Source of the DNA: Sisyra terminalis
Taxonomy: Eukaryota; Arthropoda; Insecta; Neuroptera; Sisyridae
Direction: 5' to 3'
Length of the DNA stretch: 64,000 bases
NCBI GenBank assembly: GCA_958496175.1
Contig: OY292278.1
Span: 6,014,001 to 6,078,000 of the forward strand
The notes beneath the pieces were generated by a model. It ran no database searches. It worked only from the letters and a program-made list of their open reading frames with translations, and was not told the DNA's origin. Shown here one piece after another: positions 23,996 to 34,854 of the stretch (the stretch's first letter is position 1; every line of letters begins with the position of its first letter). The position numbers and the translations under genes are program-made.

Positions 23996-23999
23996 ACCC

Positions 24000-24355
24000 T
24001 AGTTTCGCAGACGATACAACCTTAATTGCAAATAATGAGATGTTGGAATTCATTCGAAAGAGTGAAATTGTGTGCCTAAATTTTGACCCAAAAATTGAAA
24101 CCAATAGTACCAAAATAATCATCATTGACCACGTTAACGAACATCAAAACCTGCCGGAAAAAATAGGCCTCGTTTTAGTTGTTAAGCCTTAATTTATTAA
24201 AGCTCGATGATACCTAAACCTGGAAAATGAAAGCACAAAATTAGATGACGTATCAAAATTGGTTGGTATCCCGTGATATAACGTGATTGAAAGTATAAAA
24301 GGATCGCAACATATTGGATTGATTATTGCGCTGATTTTTCCTATTTTCTCCGATG
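24000..24355 (+). pseudogene. Reverse-transcriptase fragment with FADD box
   Basis: The frame opens with SFADDTTLIANNEMLEFI, the palm catalytic box of a non-LTR reverse transcriptase with both Asp residues kept. It continues as RKSEIVCLNFDPKIE, TKIIIIDHVNEHQN and, after a stop, weakly conserved thumb-region sequence ending ALIFPIFSDV, equivalent to the ..VFPIFLYG.E.W block of the family. It abuts the preceding transposase remnant directly, so an older element was cut by the other or two fragments were joined by deletion. Endonuclease, fingers and 3' end are absent. The clade is not assigned; it resembles the fragment at 12510-12712. Confidence 0.75.
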
Positions 24356-24418
24356 TTTGAATTAAAAAGAAAATAGATCTTTTAATCCGTCACGAACAAC
24401 GTTCGCCAAAAATTCCGG

Positions 24419-25298
24419 GTCAATACTCGAAATAGCGCAAAGTTTTCGAAACTTTGAGAAAATTACTTAAGGATATCATTTGAGTGATATGCTATTAGAA
24501 TCGATTTAAATTTAAATTTCCAATGAGAGAAAAAAATAACTTTTAAAAAAATTTTTACAAAAAAATTTCTTGCTATACTTATGACAGAAAATTCTTATCA
24601 ATTATTGAGGATTTAAAAGTTATTTTCCACATTTTATTCAAGCAAATATTTTCAAATAAAAAAAATATTTATAAGCAAATTGGTCAAAAATAAAACAGTT
24701 TCCTTCCCCAATCTGCCCAAACGCTTGCCCTTTGAATGGTAAATTTAAATTTTAAAATTCTCTAGCCTACTTTAGCATAAGCTTAAGAATAACCCAACGT
24801 TTGTTTTTACATAGAACTTTAAAATTTAAATATCAAATAGAGTGACATCTTTGTATCCAAGTCAATACTCGAAAAAGTGCATTTAAATTTTAGGAAATTA
24901 CTTAAGGATATCATTTGAGTAATATGCTATTAGAACCGATTTGGGAAATTTAAATTTCCCATGAGAGAAAAAATTAATTTTGAAATCATTTTTTTACAAA
25001 AAAAATTTCTAACTTTACTTATAAGAAAAAATTTCTTATCAGTTATTGGGATTTAAAATTTATTTTCCACATTTTATTCTAGCCAATATTTTCAAATCAA
25101 AAAAAAAAAATTATTTCTAAGCTACTTGGTCAAAAATAAAACAGTTTCCTTCCCCAATTTGGCCAACCGCTTGCCCATTGAGTGGAAAATTTAATTTCGA
25201 AAAAAATCTTGCCAACTTTAGCAAAGGCTTAAGAATAACCCAACGTTCGTTTTTAAATAGAATTTTAAAATTAAAATATTTAATAGAGTGACATGCAG
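24419..25298. repeat. Tandem pair, 442-bp period
   Basis: Copies lie at 24419-24860 and 24861-25298, both starting gtcaatactcgaaa and ending aatagagtgacat. Shared internal blocks include CTTAAGGATATCATTTGAGT and CAGTTTCCTTCCCCAAT. No coding content was recognised. Confidence 0.9.
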
Positions 25299-28194
25299 GC
25301 GAATATTATATATTAATAACTATTCAAAAATTTAAAAATAGAGTACAAATTATATTTTTTAATGATAAAATCCAAGAGATTATTTAAATGAAACTGCAAG
25401 TTCATTAATCTCTCAATCAACCCCCCTCCATTATTTTTCCATTTTCCCATTGCACATGTACGCCATTAAAAGCCCTCTTTACAGAACACTTAATGCGGCT
25501 CATAATCAGGCACTTTTTTTACGGCAAAATTATATGATTATCATTTCTGAAATTACACTTCACACATATGTGTAACATGGCCCGGGGTGGTAGTTGCCGC
25601 CACATAATATACACTTCATTATTGGCCCCCAAACAACAGCCCCCATTACACCAATTACATACTACGAAACTAGATTATAATTTTAGTTTCACTCATTTGC
25701 ATAAAATTAAATATCATACATTAAAAAAAATATGCTCCTTTCACATTCATATCTCATATGAAAACCACTAAACCGAACTTGACGACTTTTTCAATACGAA
25801 TGTGAGCTTTTGAGCTTTTTATAAATATTTAAATTTGCCACCACACCCCCGTTCCCCACATTCATTTATCAATTGAATTTCTAATTATGGAGTGGTGCCT
25901 CCCGTGCTTTCTGCTCTGTTCCGCAAGCTTTTTTCGTCCCTCATATATAAAAAAAAAAAAAAGTTGTAATAAATATGATGGATAATGAAATAGCGTGACG
26001 TTAAGAGTTCAAGTGAGTAAAAATATTTAAATGACATTAATTTTTTTTAGAAGTTATTTCAGTGGGGACATTTTTTTTTCTGTTATTTATTTTGGTTTAC
26101 TGCGTAAAAATGTGTCAACAATTTCATTATTTTTCAATGCATTTAAGATTTTGTATTTCTGGGTTTCATTTTGTTTAAAATTAATGTTATGATTGGGAAT
26201 TTTTACATGCATTAAAGTCACTAACCCTTAGTGGTGCATACCTCTGAATAACTTCAAATCTTTGATTTCTCTTTCCTCGAATATAATTGCTTTATTCAGT
26301 AACTTTTTTTTTGATCTTTAAGCTTCATTCATATTGCAATGCTGTAGGAAAATTTCCATCAAATTGAATTATATTTTAGCATTGAATTTATTCCCATTTT
26401 TTTGTATCATTTGAAAATCCCTTGAAACAAGTTTCCCACAGTGGATGGAACAAAAAATATGTGGGGTTTGTCTCCAATATACATACGAATATGTTTCCTT
26501 TACATTGAATACATTTACATTTATTATCCAAACACCGATTACAACGTCCGAATTTTTATTTCGAATTTATTGATCGAATGCATTTAACGTCAACTTACAT
26601 TCACATCACTTGAACAAATAAAAACATATGATTTCAACAAATCCCCAAAAAAAAAGCGATTCAAGATATTTTTTTCCATTGCAACTGAACTGAAAACATT
26701 GCAATTTTCCACGAGAAATACGTAAAAAATCGCTTGGTGAAACTAATTTATTTAGTTCCATTTAATGACATTGCAAATGCAAACCAAAGAATTGCAATGT
26801 AAATACGATAATTACATAATTGAAAATCGTAAAACAGTAATTAAAATAAACTGATTAAACTGTAATTATATATTGACGAACTTCATTTTATTTTTTTTAA
26901 ATTTTCATCAAATCGTTAAATCGTTTGAATTGATTCGATGCAAATCGATTTGGCTATACAAGTTGCAATCTTCAAGTCAACAATGGACGGACAATAAATA
27001 AGGCCTTATTGAAATGGTTTATTTGATTTTGAAACTCTAACCAAATCAATTTCAACCCTTAGACCCTTAATCAATTGACTGTAAGAGTTTGTGCCGCTTA
27101 TATTACAATTCAATATGTTCTACTCAATATTTTGTTGGTCAAAACAGTTTTTGTGGTTTGTTCAGTGGTCGAGTTTCAATTCGATGCTATTTTCCAAGAT
27201 GGAGGATTTCGATGTCGTTAAATTACGTCGTTTGAAAATCAGTCACAAGGAAATTTGTAGTGTAAGTCTTTACTTGTTTTACGAAGGAAGTTTTTTCAAT
27301 CTTTAAAAAAAATATAATACTCAGATAAAAATGGGACTCCAAGTGGCAATTTGAGAAAAACAGATAATAGATAAAGCGCGCCTATATTCCCAATTCCATT
27401 CAATTCAAACACACAAACTTATACCATCAAATTTTAGTTTTTTGTCGTTATTCCATTTTCATTAAAAAACGAGAGGTGGAGCAAAAAAACAAACCAACAA
27501 AATGAAACGTATAACTTTCCGAATGTGACAATATGTAATATACAACAAATAGATTCGATTAAGTAGACAAATATTGGCAGTGAAAATAGTTTCTGATCAA
27601 ATCAAACTTTTCAATTGACGAAAAAACTTCAACTGAAAATAACTTTTCCATCTTCGGCGGCAAAAAATACAAATTGTCGACCGAAAGTTATTAGGAAAGA
27701 GCGTTTCTGGTCCGTGGCTTTGTGTTTCATTTATCCACCTTTTGCGTCATCATCATCGCATATAAGTTTGCACCAAACTTCTTGTCGAGTTCCGGTTTTT
27801 ATCCACCAATAGATTCAATGTTTTGAACGTTCCCAATGAAATCATGTGTCCAGAAAAACTTCACGTAAACCAGTGAAAGAAATCAAAGAATATTGGAAAA
27901 ATGTGTGTATATAGAGGGTTGCAAACGTGGAGACATGGAAGGCCGTGAGGCCTGGTGGAAAAAAAATCAGGATCGGAAAGGTTGAACGTATTTTATTATG
28001 ATAAAACAAAGGTCAGGTAGGATAAAGATACTTTCAATAGCAGTATCAAAAGAAGAGCAGGAAAAAAATTAGCTTGGATTTTTTTTTGAAAGAAAAGTTT
28101 TTTGACATAAGATATCGAAAATCATAAGGGAAATGATGGAACACAAAAAGTTTGTCGATTTTTTTCTACAATTTTTTGCTACCCTCATTTTTTC
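25299..28194. other. Mostly unique DNA, no gene seen
   Basis: This holds a C-rich stretch (25570-25930, words like gcccccattacacc) and stop-poor short frames at 27091-27306 and 27615-27812, all unrecognised. No repeat partner or mobile-element end was found. The region could be intronic or regulatory. Confidence 0.3.
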
Positions 28195-28846
28195 ATACGG
28201 AAATGGTCGTGAATACTTTGTGGGATACTGCATCCAACTCCAATATTGAAATCTTACAAAGATTTCAATCAAGGACCCTACGACAAATAATCGGCGCTCC
28301 ATGGTATTTAACAAAAAAAAAATACATGAAGATACAGAAATGCCATCTGTAAAGGAGGAAATTCAAAGGTTTAGTAAAAAATATCTGACAAAATTAGACG
28401 ATCATTCCAACCATCTTGCAATAAACTTATGGGACAACAGTGAGATGATAAGAAGGTTACAAAAATGGAATGTAAAAGATTTGCCTGATAGATTTTGTAA
28501 CTAAACAAATATTTCTATTAAATATTTATTGCCAAATTATTTCTTATTATATAGCTTTATTTTTATATATTACTTATATATTAATGTTTCACATTATATT
28601 TAGCATTGATATTGTTATTATAGACTATTATTATTATTCTTATTGCTACTGTTGATTGTTGTTATCGCTATAAGAATTACTATGATTGTTATAGTTGCTA
28701 TTGATTGTTAAAAATCTTTGTACTTATACAGCACTAATCTACTGGGACTAGTGCTTACATGTGATCGCCTATAGATTGAATGCAACTATTGCAACCCTTT
28801 GCAGATTGTGCAATTTATTTGAAAATAAAAAAAAATAATAATATTG
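28195..28846 (+). mobile_element. Jockey-type non-LTR retrotransposon, 5'-truncated 3' end
   Basis: Coding remnants span 28195-28503. TLWDTASNSNIEILQRFQSR (from about 28217) and TLRQIIGAPWYL form the highly conserved C-terminal tail of Jockey-clade ORF2 (reverse transcriptase). A frameshift at a poly-A run near 28310-28320 moves the reading into EMPSVKEEIQRF, LTKLDDHSNHLAINL and a terminal DLPDRF. Only about the last 100 residues survive. Downstream comes about 320 bp of 3' untranslated sequence and an A-rich tail near 28825-28846. Five-prime truncation and a tail are standard for copies made by target-primed reverse transcription. No clear target duplication was found. Confidence 0.85.
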
Positions 28847-28900
28847 AAGTTTTTGATTAAAAGGAAATAATATTAAAAGAAAATCTTAAAAGTTTATTTA

Positions 28901-29641
28901 AGGTAGTAGTCTGGTAACTTATGCCTTTTTTCATGACTTCTTTGGAGGGTGGTTTTTTTATTGGAAAATCAAATGAATTATCTTGAATATTTAGAGTGTT
29001 TTTGTTTACATATTGAAAATATAAAAAAAAAAATATTTAAAAAAATGTAATAGTTTATTACTATTATTATTATCACTCGAAGTTGGAACCTCAAAAAAAA
29101 TGCACGTGGGTGGCCCGGGTGATTTTGGCTCTTGATGTTATCTGATATCAAATATTCTTGATTATTCTTAATCTATAGACATGTCATTCTGGTCGGAGCT
29201 ACTGAAGTTAAATTTCAAGGGTAAATAACAAAATGGCGGACTTTGAAAAAAGTCCTTTTATTTTAGCATAGAAAGGGTTGTAACATAAAAAGTTAGGGGT
29301 GAAAAGAATTCTCGTTAGTACCGACGATAACTATAAGTGTGTAAAATAGGCTGTTAAAATTTGAAAGCAATCGGTTGAGTAGAAAAAAAGTTAGGACCCG
29401 GGCCGACCAGAAAAACAATATTTTGAGAAAAATGCGTTTAAAGTTCAACAACAAATTTTCATAAGTAAACTTATACTTACGTTGGACTCCGAGGCGCTCT
29501 AGGAAACTCGTTATAACTCCCGAAATATTTCGAATTTCTGTCTGAAATATTCACAGTATATTTTCAAGACATTGTACTTTCAAATTAAGCAAAAAAAAAT
29601 TTTCGATTTTTTGAACCCAAGTTACCAGACTACTACTACCT
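28901..29641. mobile_element. Non-autonomous inverted-repeat element (TA/TTAA-flanked), copy 2
   Basis: The left end AGGTAGTAGTCTGGTAACTT is matched by the right end AAGTTACCAGACTACTACTACCT, which has one extra GTA unit. TTAA lies at both edges (28898-28901 and 29641-29644). It is about 741 bp with no coding capacity. Its interior block order matches the 6946-7711 element, so they are diverged members of one family. It lies about 55 bp beyond the tail of the Jockey copy. Confidence 0.85.
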
Positions 29642-31311
29642 TAAACGATGGTTGATTCAAAAAGAAGCTTTGTTTAATAGAAAATTGTATCCAATTCAAT
29701 AAAATATTGGCAAACTAAAAATTGTAATCATAAGTTGGATAGTAAAAAGCTCCAAAAAGTCGGATTCATGGTTTTAAGCGCCCCAGCCAATTTTAGTGCC
29801 CTTTTACATAATAATATAAAATTTCCTACAAATGAAATTAAAATACACAAATTAATGCAAATTTTATTTTAGATTTGGTGCTCTTTCAATTTGATGCCCC
29901 GGGTGGTCGCCCAGCTTTCCTACCTCTGAATTCATTTCTGATCGGGTCATTTTTTCCACAAAAGTTTGGAACAAGAACTGAATTTGCTGTAAAAGGTAGG
30001 AAAAAAGATTTTTTATTATTTAAATCGTAATTCAAGCTTATGCATTTACCAAGACGTACAGACGTAGAAGCTTAAAATTTAATATATCAATAGATAAGTT
30101 TTTTAATAAAAAATTCGACTCCGCAGAATATTGCCTTTTCCCAAAATTAATTTCTACAAAAAAAAAAAATTCATTAAAATGGATCTTCCCAAATTTATAT
30201 TATAGTGCTATTTATGTCTTTTTAACCCAAATATCTATACTGATGTATTGTTAGAGACGTTCCAATAGCCATAAAGTATCGATACATTTTTTTTAATTTG
30301 AATGGCAGTAATATAAAAAGGTTAAAATTTCTGAAGAGCGATTGATATTCCATTTTTTTAACAATTTTTATAATAATAGCCGCAGATTTATTAATTACAA
30401 TTAAAGGTATGAATTGAGTAATCTTTTATCAATTGAAATTAATTATTTATATTTGGATTTAAAAGATACACAGAAAAACAGATCACCAAAGCAAAGAACT
30501 ATGTTGCATCCAGATTGCTCAAAAACAATTATAATTGTTGTAACATTGTTACTACTACTTTGGAAAAAAGGCCTTACTTAGAACTGATGTTACGACAACA
30601 ATTAAATGTTATAGGGAAAACTTACGTAGTTTGTTGCAATATAGCTTTATTGTTATAAATCTTATACTTCTGAATCGAACCAATCTGTGTCTACTTCAAT
30701 TAATTAAAATGGTCCATTCCTAAAAATTCTAACTTTTAATTTATAATAAATACAAAGAAATTTGCTATTACTAAAATTAAAACTGAGGAAAATTTCCTAC
30801 AAAAAAGGTCTTTAACATTTTTTTATAAATGCCATATTCTGGCCAAAAGTTGATGCCGAAAGTACTGATGTTTTTATGCATGATGTCAGATCGCCCATTA
30901 CATACTGAGAACAATTTCTTAGCAAATGTATAAAATTTTGCAAAAAATTGAAATGAATCTTTGAAAGTGATAATTTATGCAACAATTTAGTCACTTTTAT
31001 ACCTCTTTATTATTTTTGGAACTAAAAAATAACAGACGGTAAATGCAATTTTTTTATAAGTTTCCCGTTTTTCAATAGTTACGTCCGCAGGAAAAATCGC
31101 GTATTTTAATATCATCAACCAACGTTGGAAACTCAACTTTAGGCTTTGTACTACGATGAACTCAGCATTAAAAATTGCATGATTAATAAAACCCACAAAT
31201 TAAGCCTTATTTTTTTCATTCCAAAAAAATAAATAATAAAAATTAATCTTCAAAATTCAATCATGGTTTTATTGAAAATAATAACTCAATGAAAAACTGC
31301 TGGGAAAACAC
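29642..31311. other. AT-rich DNA, nothing firmly recognised
   Basis: A GC-richer word cluster near 29880-29930 (gatgccccgggtggtcgccc) stands out from AT-rich flanks. Minus-strand frames at 30812-30994 and 30987-31196 are unrecognised. Confidence 0.3.
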
Positions 31312-31929
31312 AAAATTGTCTATTTTTTTTTAAATTGTTTATTCTCTTCTTTGACTGTTTGTCTTATTTTTACTCCAACACTAAAGAATATAAGGTTCTG
31401 AAGTATACTTTACTCATATTTATATGAGGGTAAAGGAACACATTTGCGAATTTTTGCTGGGTATAATCATTAATTGAAAACAGTAAACTATATTAGAAAC
31501 CAATGTCAATGAAAGCATATTTCATTCGGTAATTATTTTTTGAAAGTGAGTTAATATTTGACGAAATTTTTGATGTCTTTATTATTAGGCATTTAGTTAA
31601 GGAATATTTTAAGAGAAAATTGTCTAATTTTTTTTAATTGTTTCTCTTCTTGGGCTATTTTTCTGTTCTTGCTCCAACAATAAAAAATAATATAATATAA
31701 TATATATAATAATATAAGGTTCAGCAATATACTTTACTGCTATTTATATGAGAGGAAAGGGACACATTTGCAATGAATTTTTCAGGGTATAATCGTTAGT
31801 TGTAAATAGTAACTACACGATATTAGAAACCAATGTTAATGAAAGCATATTTTATTCGATAATTATTTTTTGATAGTAAGGTAACTTTTGACGAAGTAGT
31901 TATTCTATGTCTTTATAACTAGGCATTAA
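31312..31929. repeat. Tandem repeat, ~305-bp period, two copies plus interrupted third
   Basis: Copies start aaaattgtcta at 31312 and 31617. Both contain ATATTAGAAACCAATGT, GAAAGCATATTT and a terminal TAGGCATT word. A third unit appears to begin at 31921 and to resume beyond the foldback element at about 32707. A TA microsatellite expansion (31685-31715) marks copy two. Confidence 0.8.
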
Positions 31930-32706
31930 TTCATTTTATGTAAGGTTCAATTCCAGTATAAATAACAATAATAATATCAGGATCACGGGTAATTGGAAAT
32001 AGTTAAATTAATTTAAACAATCATTGATTTGCGACGTTTCGTATTTATTATTATGACTTTATCAAGCTCTGAAAGTATTATAATATTAACAATATTATAA
32101 CAATATTATTATAAACTGACCTCAACAATGTTTAAACAATCGTCAATCAAAAAATGTAAAATTAAAACTGTAAAAACGATTTGTAGCTTTCAAGTATGTT
32201 TTATATAACAAGTCTAACATAATAAATATAATAAATTTCATAAAATTATTCTAATTTTATGAAATGGTTTTCATAAAATTATATAAGACAGTAAATCTAA
32301 GATCTGACACACAGAACCTTAGTCTAATATATAATGACATCCTAGGTCTGAAATGATTATCTTTTGAATGTATATATTTTATTTATTTTTTTTTAAATTA
32401 ATATTATGTTATATATTTCGAAGTGCGTAGCTTAACAATTGTGGACTGATGTTTTCATTTCGCTGTAAGACTTGTTATTAAAACAAACAGTTTTAATTTT
32501 AATTTTACAGTTTTTAATTAACGATTGTTTAGACATTGTTGAGGTCAGTTTATAATAATATTTGTTAATAATAATATAATTTTGTTAATATTGTAATACT
32601 TTCAGAGCTTGATAAAGTCTTAATAATAAAGACGAAAGATCGCAAATCAATGATTGTTTAGATTAATTTAACTTTATTTCCAATTACCCGTGATGCTGGT
32701 ATTATA
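31930..32706. mobile_element. Foldback element inserted in the tandem repeat
   Basis: Arms of about 330-360 bp are inverted copies. The outer match is ATCACGGGTAATTGGAAATA (about 31981) and its complement near 32675-32693. Inner matches include TAAACTGACCTCAACAATGT / ACATTGTTGAGGTCAGTTTA. The element is flanked by a 9-bp direct repeat, aggcattaa (31921-31929 and 32707-32715), and interrupts the third unit of the surrounding array. The right arm contains CTTGATAAAG, a GTCTT...AAAGAC stem and GAAAG (about 32608-32638), resembling a decayed hammerhead-type core of the sort reported in Penelope-like terminal repeats. No coding sequence was found. Confidence 0.7.
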
Positions 32707-32715
32707 AGGCATTAA

Positions 32716-34854
32716 GTTCTACAATATTTTTGAAGAAAAATTACTAAAAATTTAGTCACTTTTGGATCTTTCCTAGAAAAGAAAATGTAGCACAGAAATA
32801 ATTAAATCTTTTGATTCCCAAAATTTCCTAAAATTCCAATTATTTTTGCCATTTTTAATAAAAACGGAATACGATTTTGGAAAATAAAAATTTTCGTTTG
32901 TTATCAAGCGTCCTTTTTATGTAAGCTTTAGCATATACAGGAAATTATTAAGAGACTTATTTTGTAGGGGATTTTTCTGCTTTTATTTTAATGATAGCTT
33001 CTTTTATTTATATCTAGCACGGTTCAAAAGTTATAATAAAAAAATTTAGATTTTTGGAATAGTCAAACTAATTTTGAAGCAGCACCATACTTTAAACTTA
33101 AAATTAGCAATTTAAACCAAAGAATTTTAGTAAATTTAGTCGAATCTTGTATAAAATAAATCGGGCATTCGTTATTAATCTATCCTATGAATACTGACAG
33201 AAATATTTCTATCAAAAGTTAATAGTTGAAATAAAGGATAAAATTTTTAAGGGGAATCAAAGGCGTTGAAACTTCTCATGCTTTTTTGTTTAAAAAACAG
33301 CAAACACCAAAAATTCCTCTTAAATTTATTTAAATAAGCAAAAACCTTATCTCAATTTCAAAACGTTAAAAAGAATGGATAAGAAAGCATCTAACTCACT
33401 AAAATTTACTGCTCCCCCGCGGCCAAAATCGTATTACACTTTTTGTAATGAAACTAAGCCCCGTTTCCGATTGTATTTTATTATTGAATGAGCTTTATGG
33501 AATTAGTAAAAATAATTGAATAACAGAGTATCAGTGGCGAAGAAAAGCACCGAGCCGGCGACGCCGACGCTACCCACCATTGCCGCCGTTGTCGTCGTCG
33601 TCCTCGTCGTCTTACCCGCTTTTGAAAAAGTAAATTAAGTCATTAAGACAGTGGGGAAACGATCGCAGGGTAAGGAAACGAGGCCGTGTAATTAAGTTTT
33701 ACTGTGTCTCCGATAACAGGATAACGAAATAACGGGCGAGGATTAACGAAAACGTAAGACAGGTTACAAAATTTCGATGTCAAATGACGTCAAATCTATG
33801 AACTAAAGCTCGTAATGTTTTCAATGAGAAATTTGCCCCGTAAAACTTTCAAGCATGTGAAATATATATTTGGGTAATGTGCAATGTCATTGGATTATTC
33901 CGAAGTCGGATATGTGACGTGGGGGTGTGAGAGTTTCTATGAGGGGGGAGGGGGGGGAGGAATGTAATTGCTTTTCCTTGTACGAACACCTTCCAATTGA
34001 TATATTCCGACTCGTACATAATAAATAATATCAAGTTGAATGTGAGAGTATGTAAGATATATAATACATAACTATATAAATTTATAAACGGTACAATGTT
34101 ACATACAATGGCTTTGAACTGAGACTAGATGGCAGCTTTGTCGGAGCTTTGGAGTATATACACAAATGGGTTTAAAATAATATTATAATCGTTGCTTTCG
34201 TTTCGTATAACATAACTTTGTTATAAGTTTAACGAAGTGTTTTATTTTGTTACTGGAAAACTTCAAAGTCATTAAGAGAATTTCCCTTTCTGACATGTAA
34301 TTATTATTTACGTGCATGTATAAATAAAAGTGAATTTTAATTCATAATATCTCAAACGAAATGTTTTCCTACTGCTGACTTAATTTGAATTATTTCGTTT
34401 CGACTAACATTTGCATAATCGAATCTAACCTTTTTCATTGGTGTAACTTTTCATTTGGTGTTTTTCACTTGAGCTTAGCGTATAATAAGAGATGTTAAAC
34501 AGGGAATATTTGTATTTGAGTTTTGCCTTTCAAAGATGTCAATGAGTTTGTGATGAATGTAGGCGTTTGGGTAAGTTTTAAAATTAATTTTTACGGGTTT
34601 TCTTTGATGATAATGAAGATAAATTCATAGAAAAATTAATTTTGGTGAGATCTTCCATATTTTTTATGAACTTTTTAATAATACCTAAAATTTTATGATA
34701 GTTTGATCTTAATTTGGGCTTAAATGATTGGTAAAACGTTCAATTACATGTGATTAAAGAATGACATAGAAATTTAGACCCGAATGGTAATAAGAAGTAA
34801 AAGCAGAGAACAGGAGAAAAGGACATGAACTGGTTCGACTATTACTCTAATTTG
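32716..34854. other. Unique DNA with GC-rich trinucleotide patch
   Basis: 33554-33612 is rich in GTC/GCC trinucleotides. The surrounding 33400-34060 is GC-richer than average and has repeat-free words. 33921-33957 holds three G runs (5, 6 and 8 bases). No protein was recognised. It is a candidate host regulatory, promoter or untranslated region, but no start site can be placed. Confidence 0.3.

Noticed and set aside
30812..31196. Two adjoining minus-strand frames, considered as another remnant of the HLWY protein family
   Set aside because: Only a vague INHA...similarity to a family block. The diagnostic HLWY and LLEQ motifs are absent.
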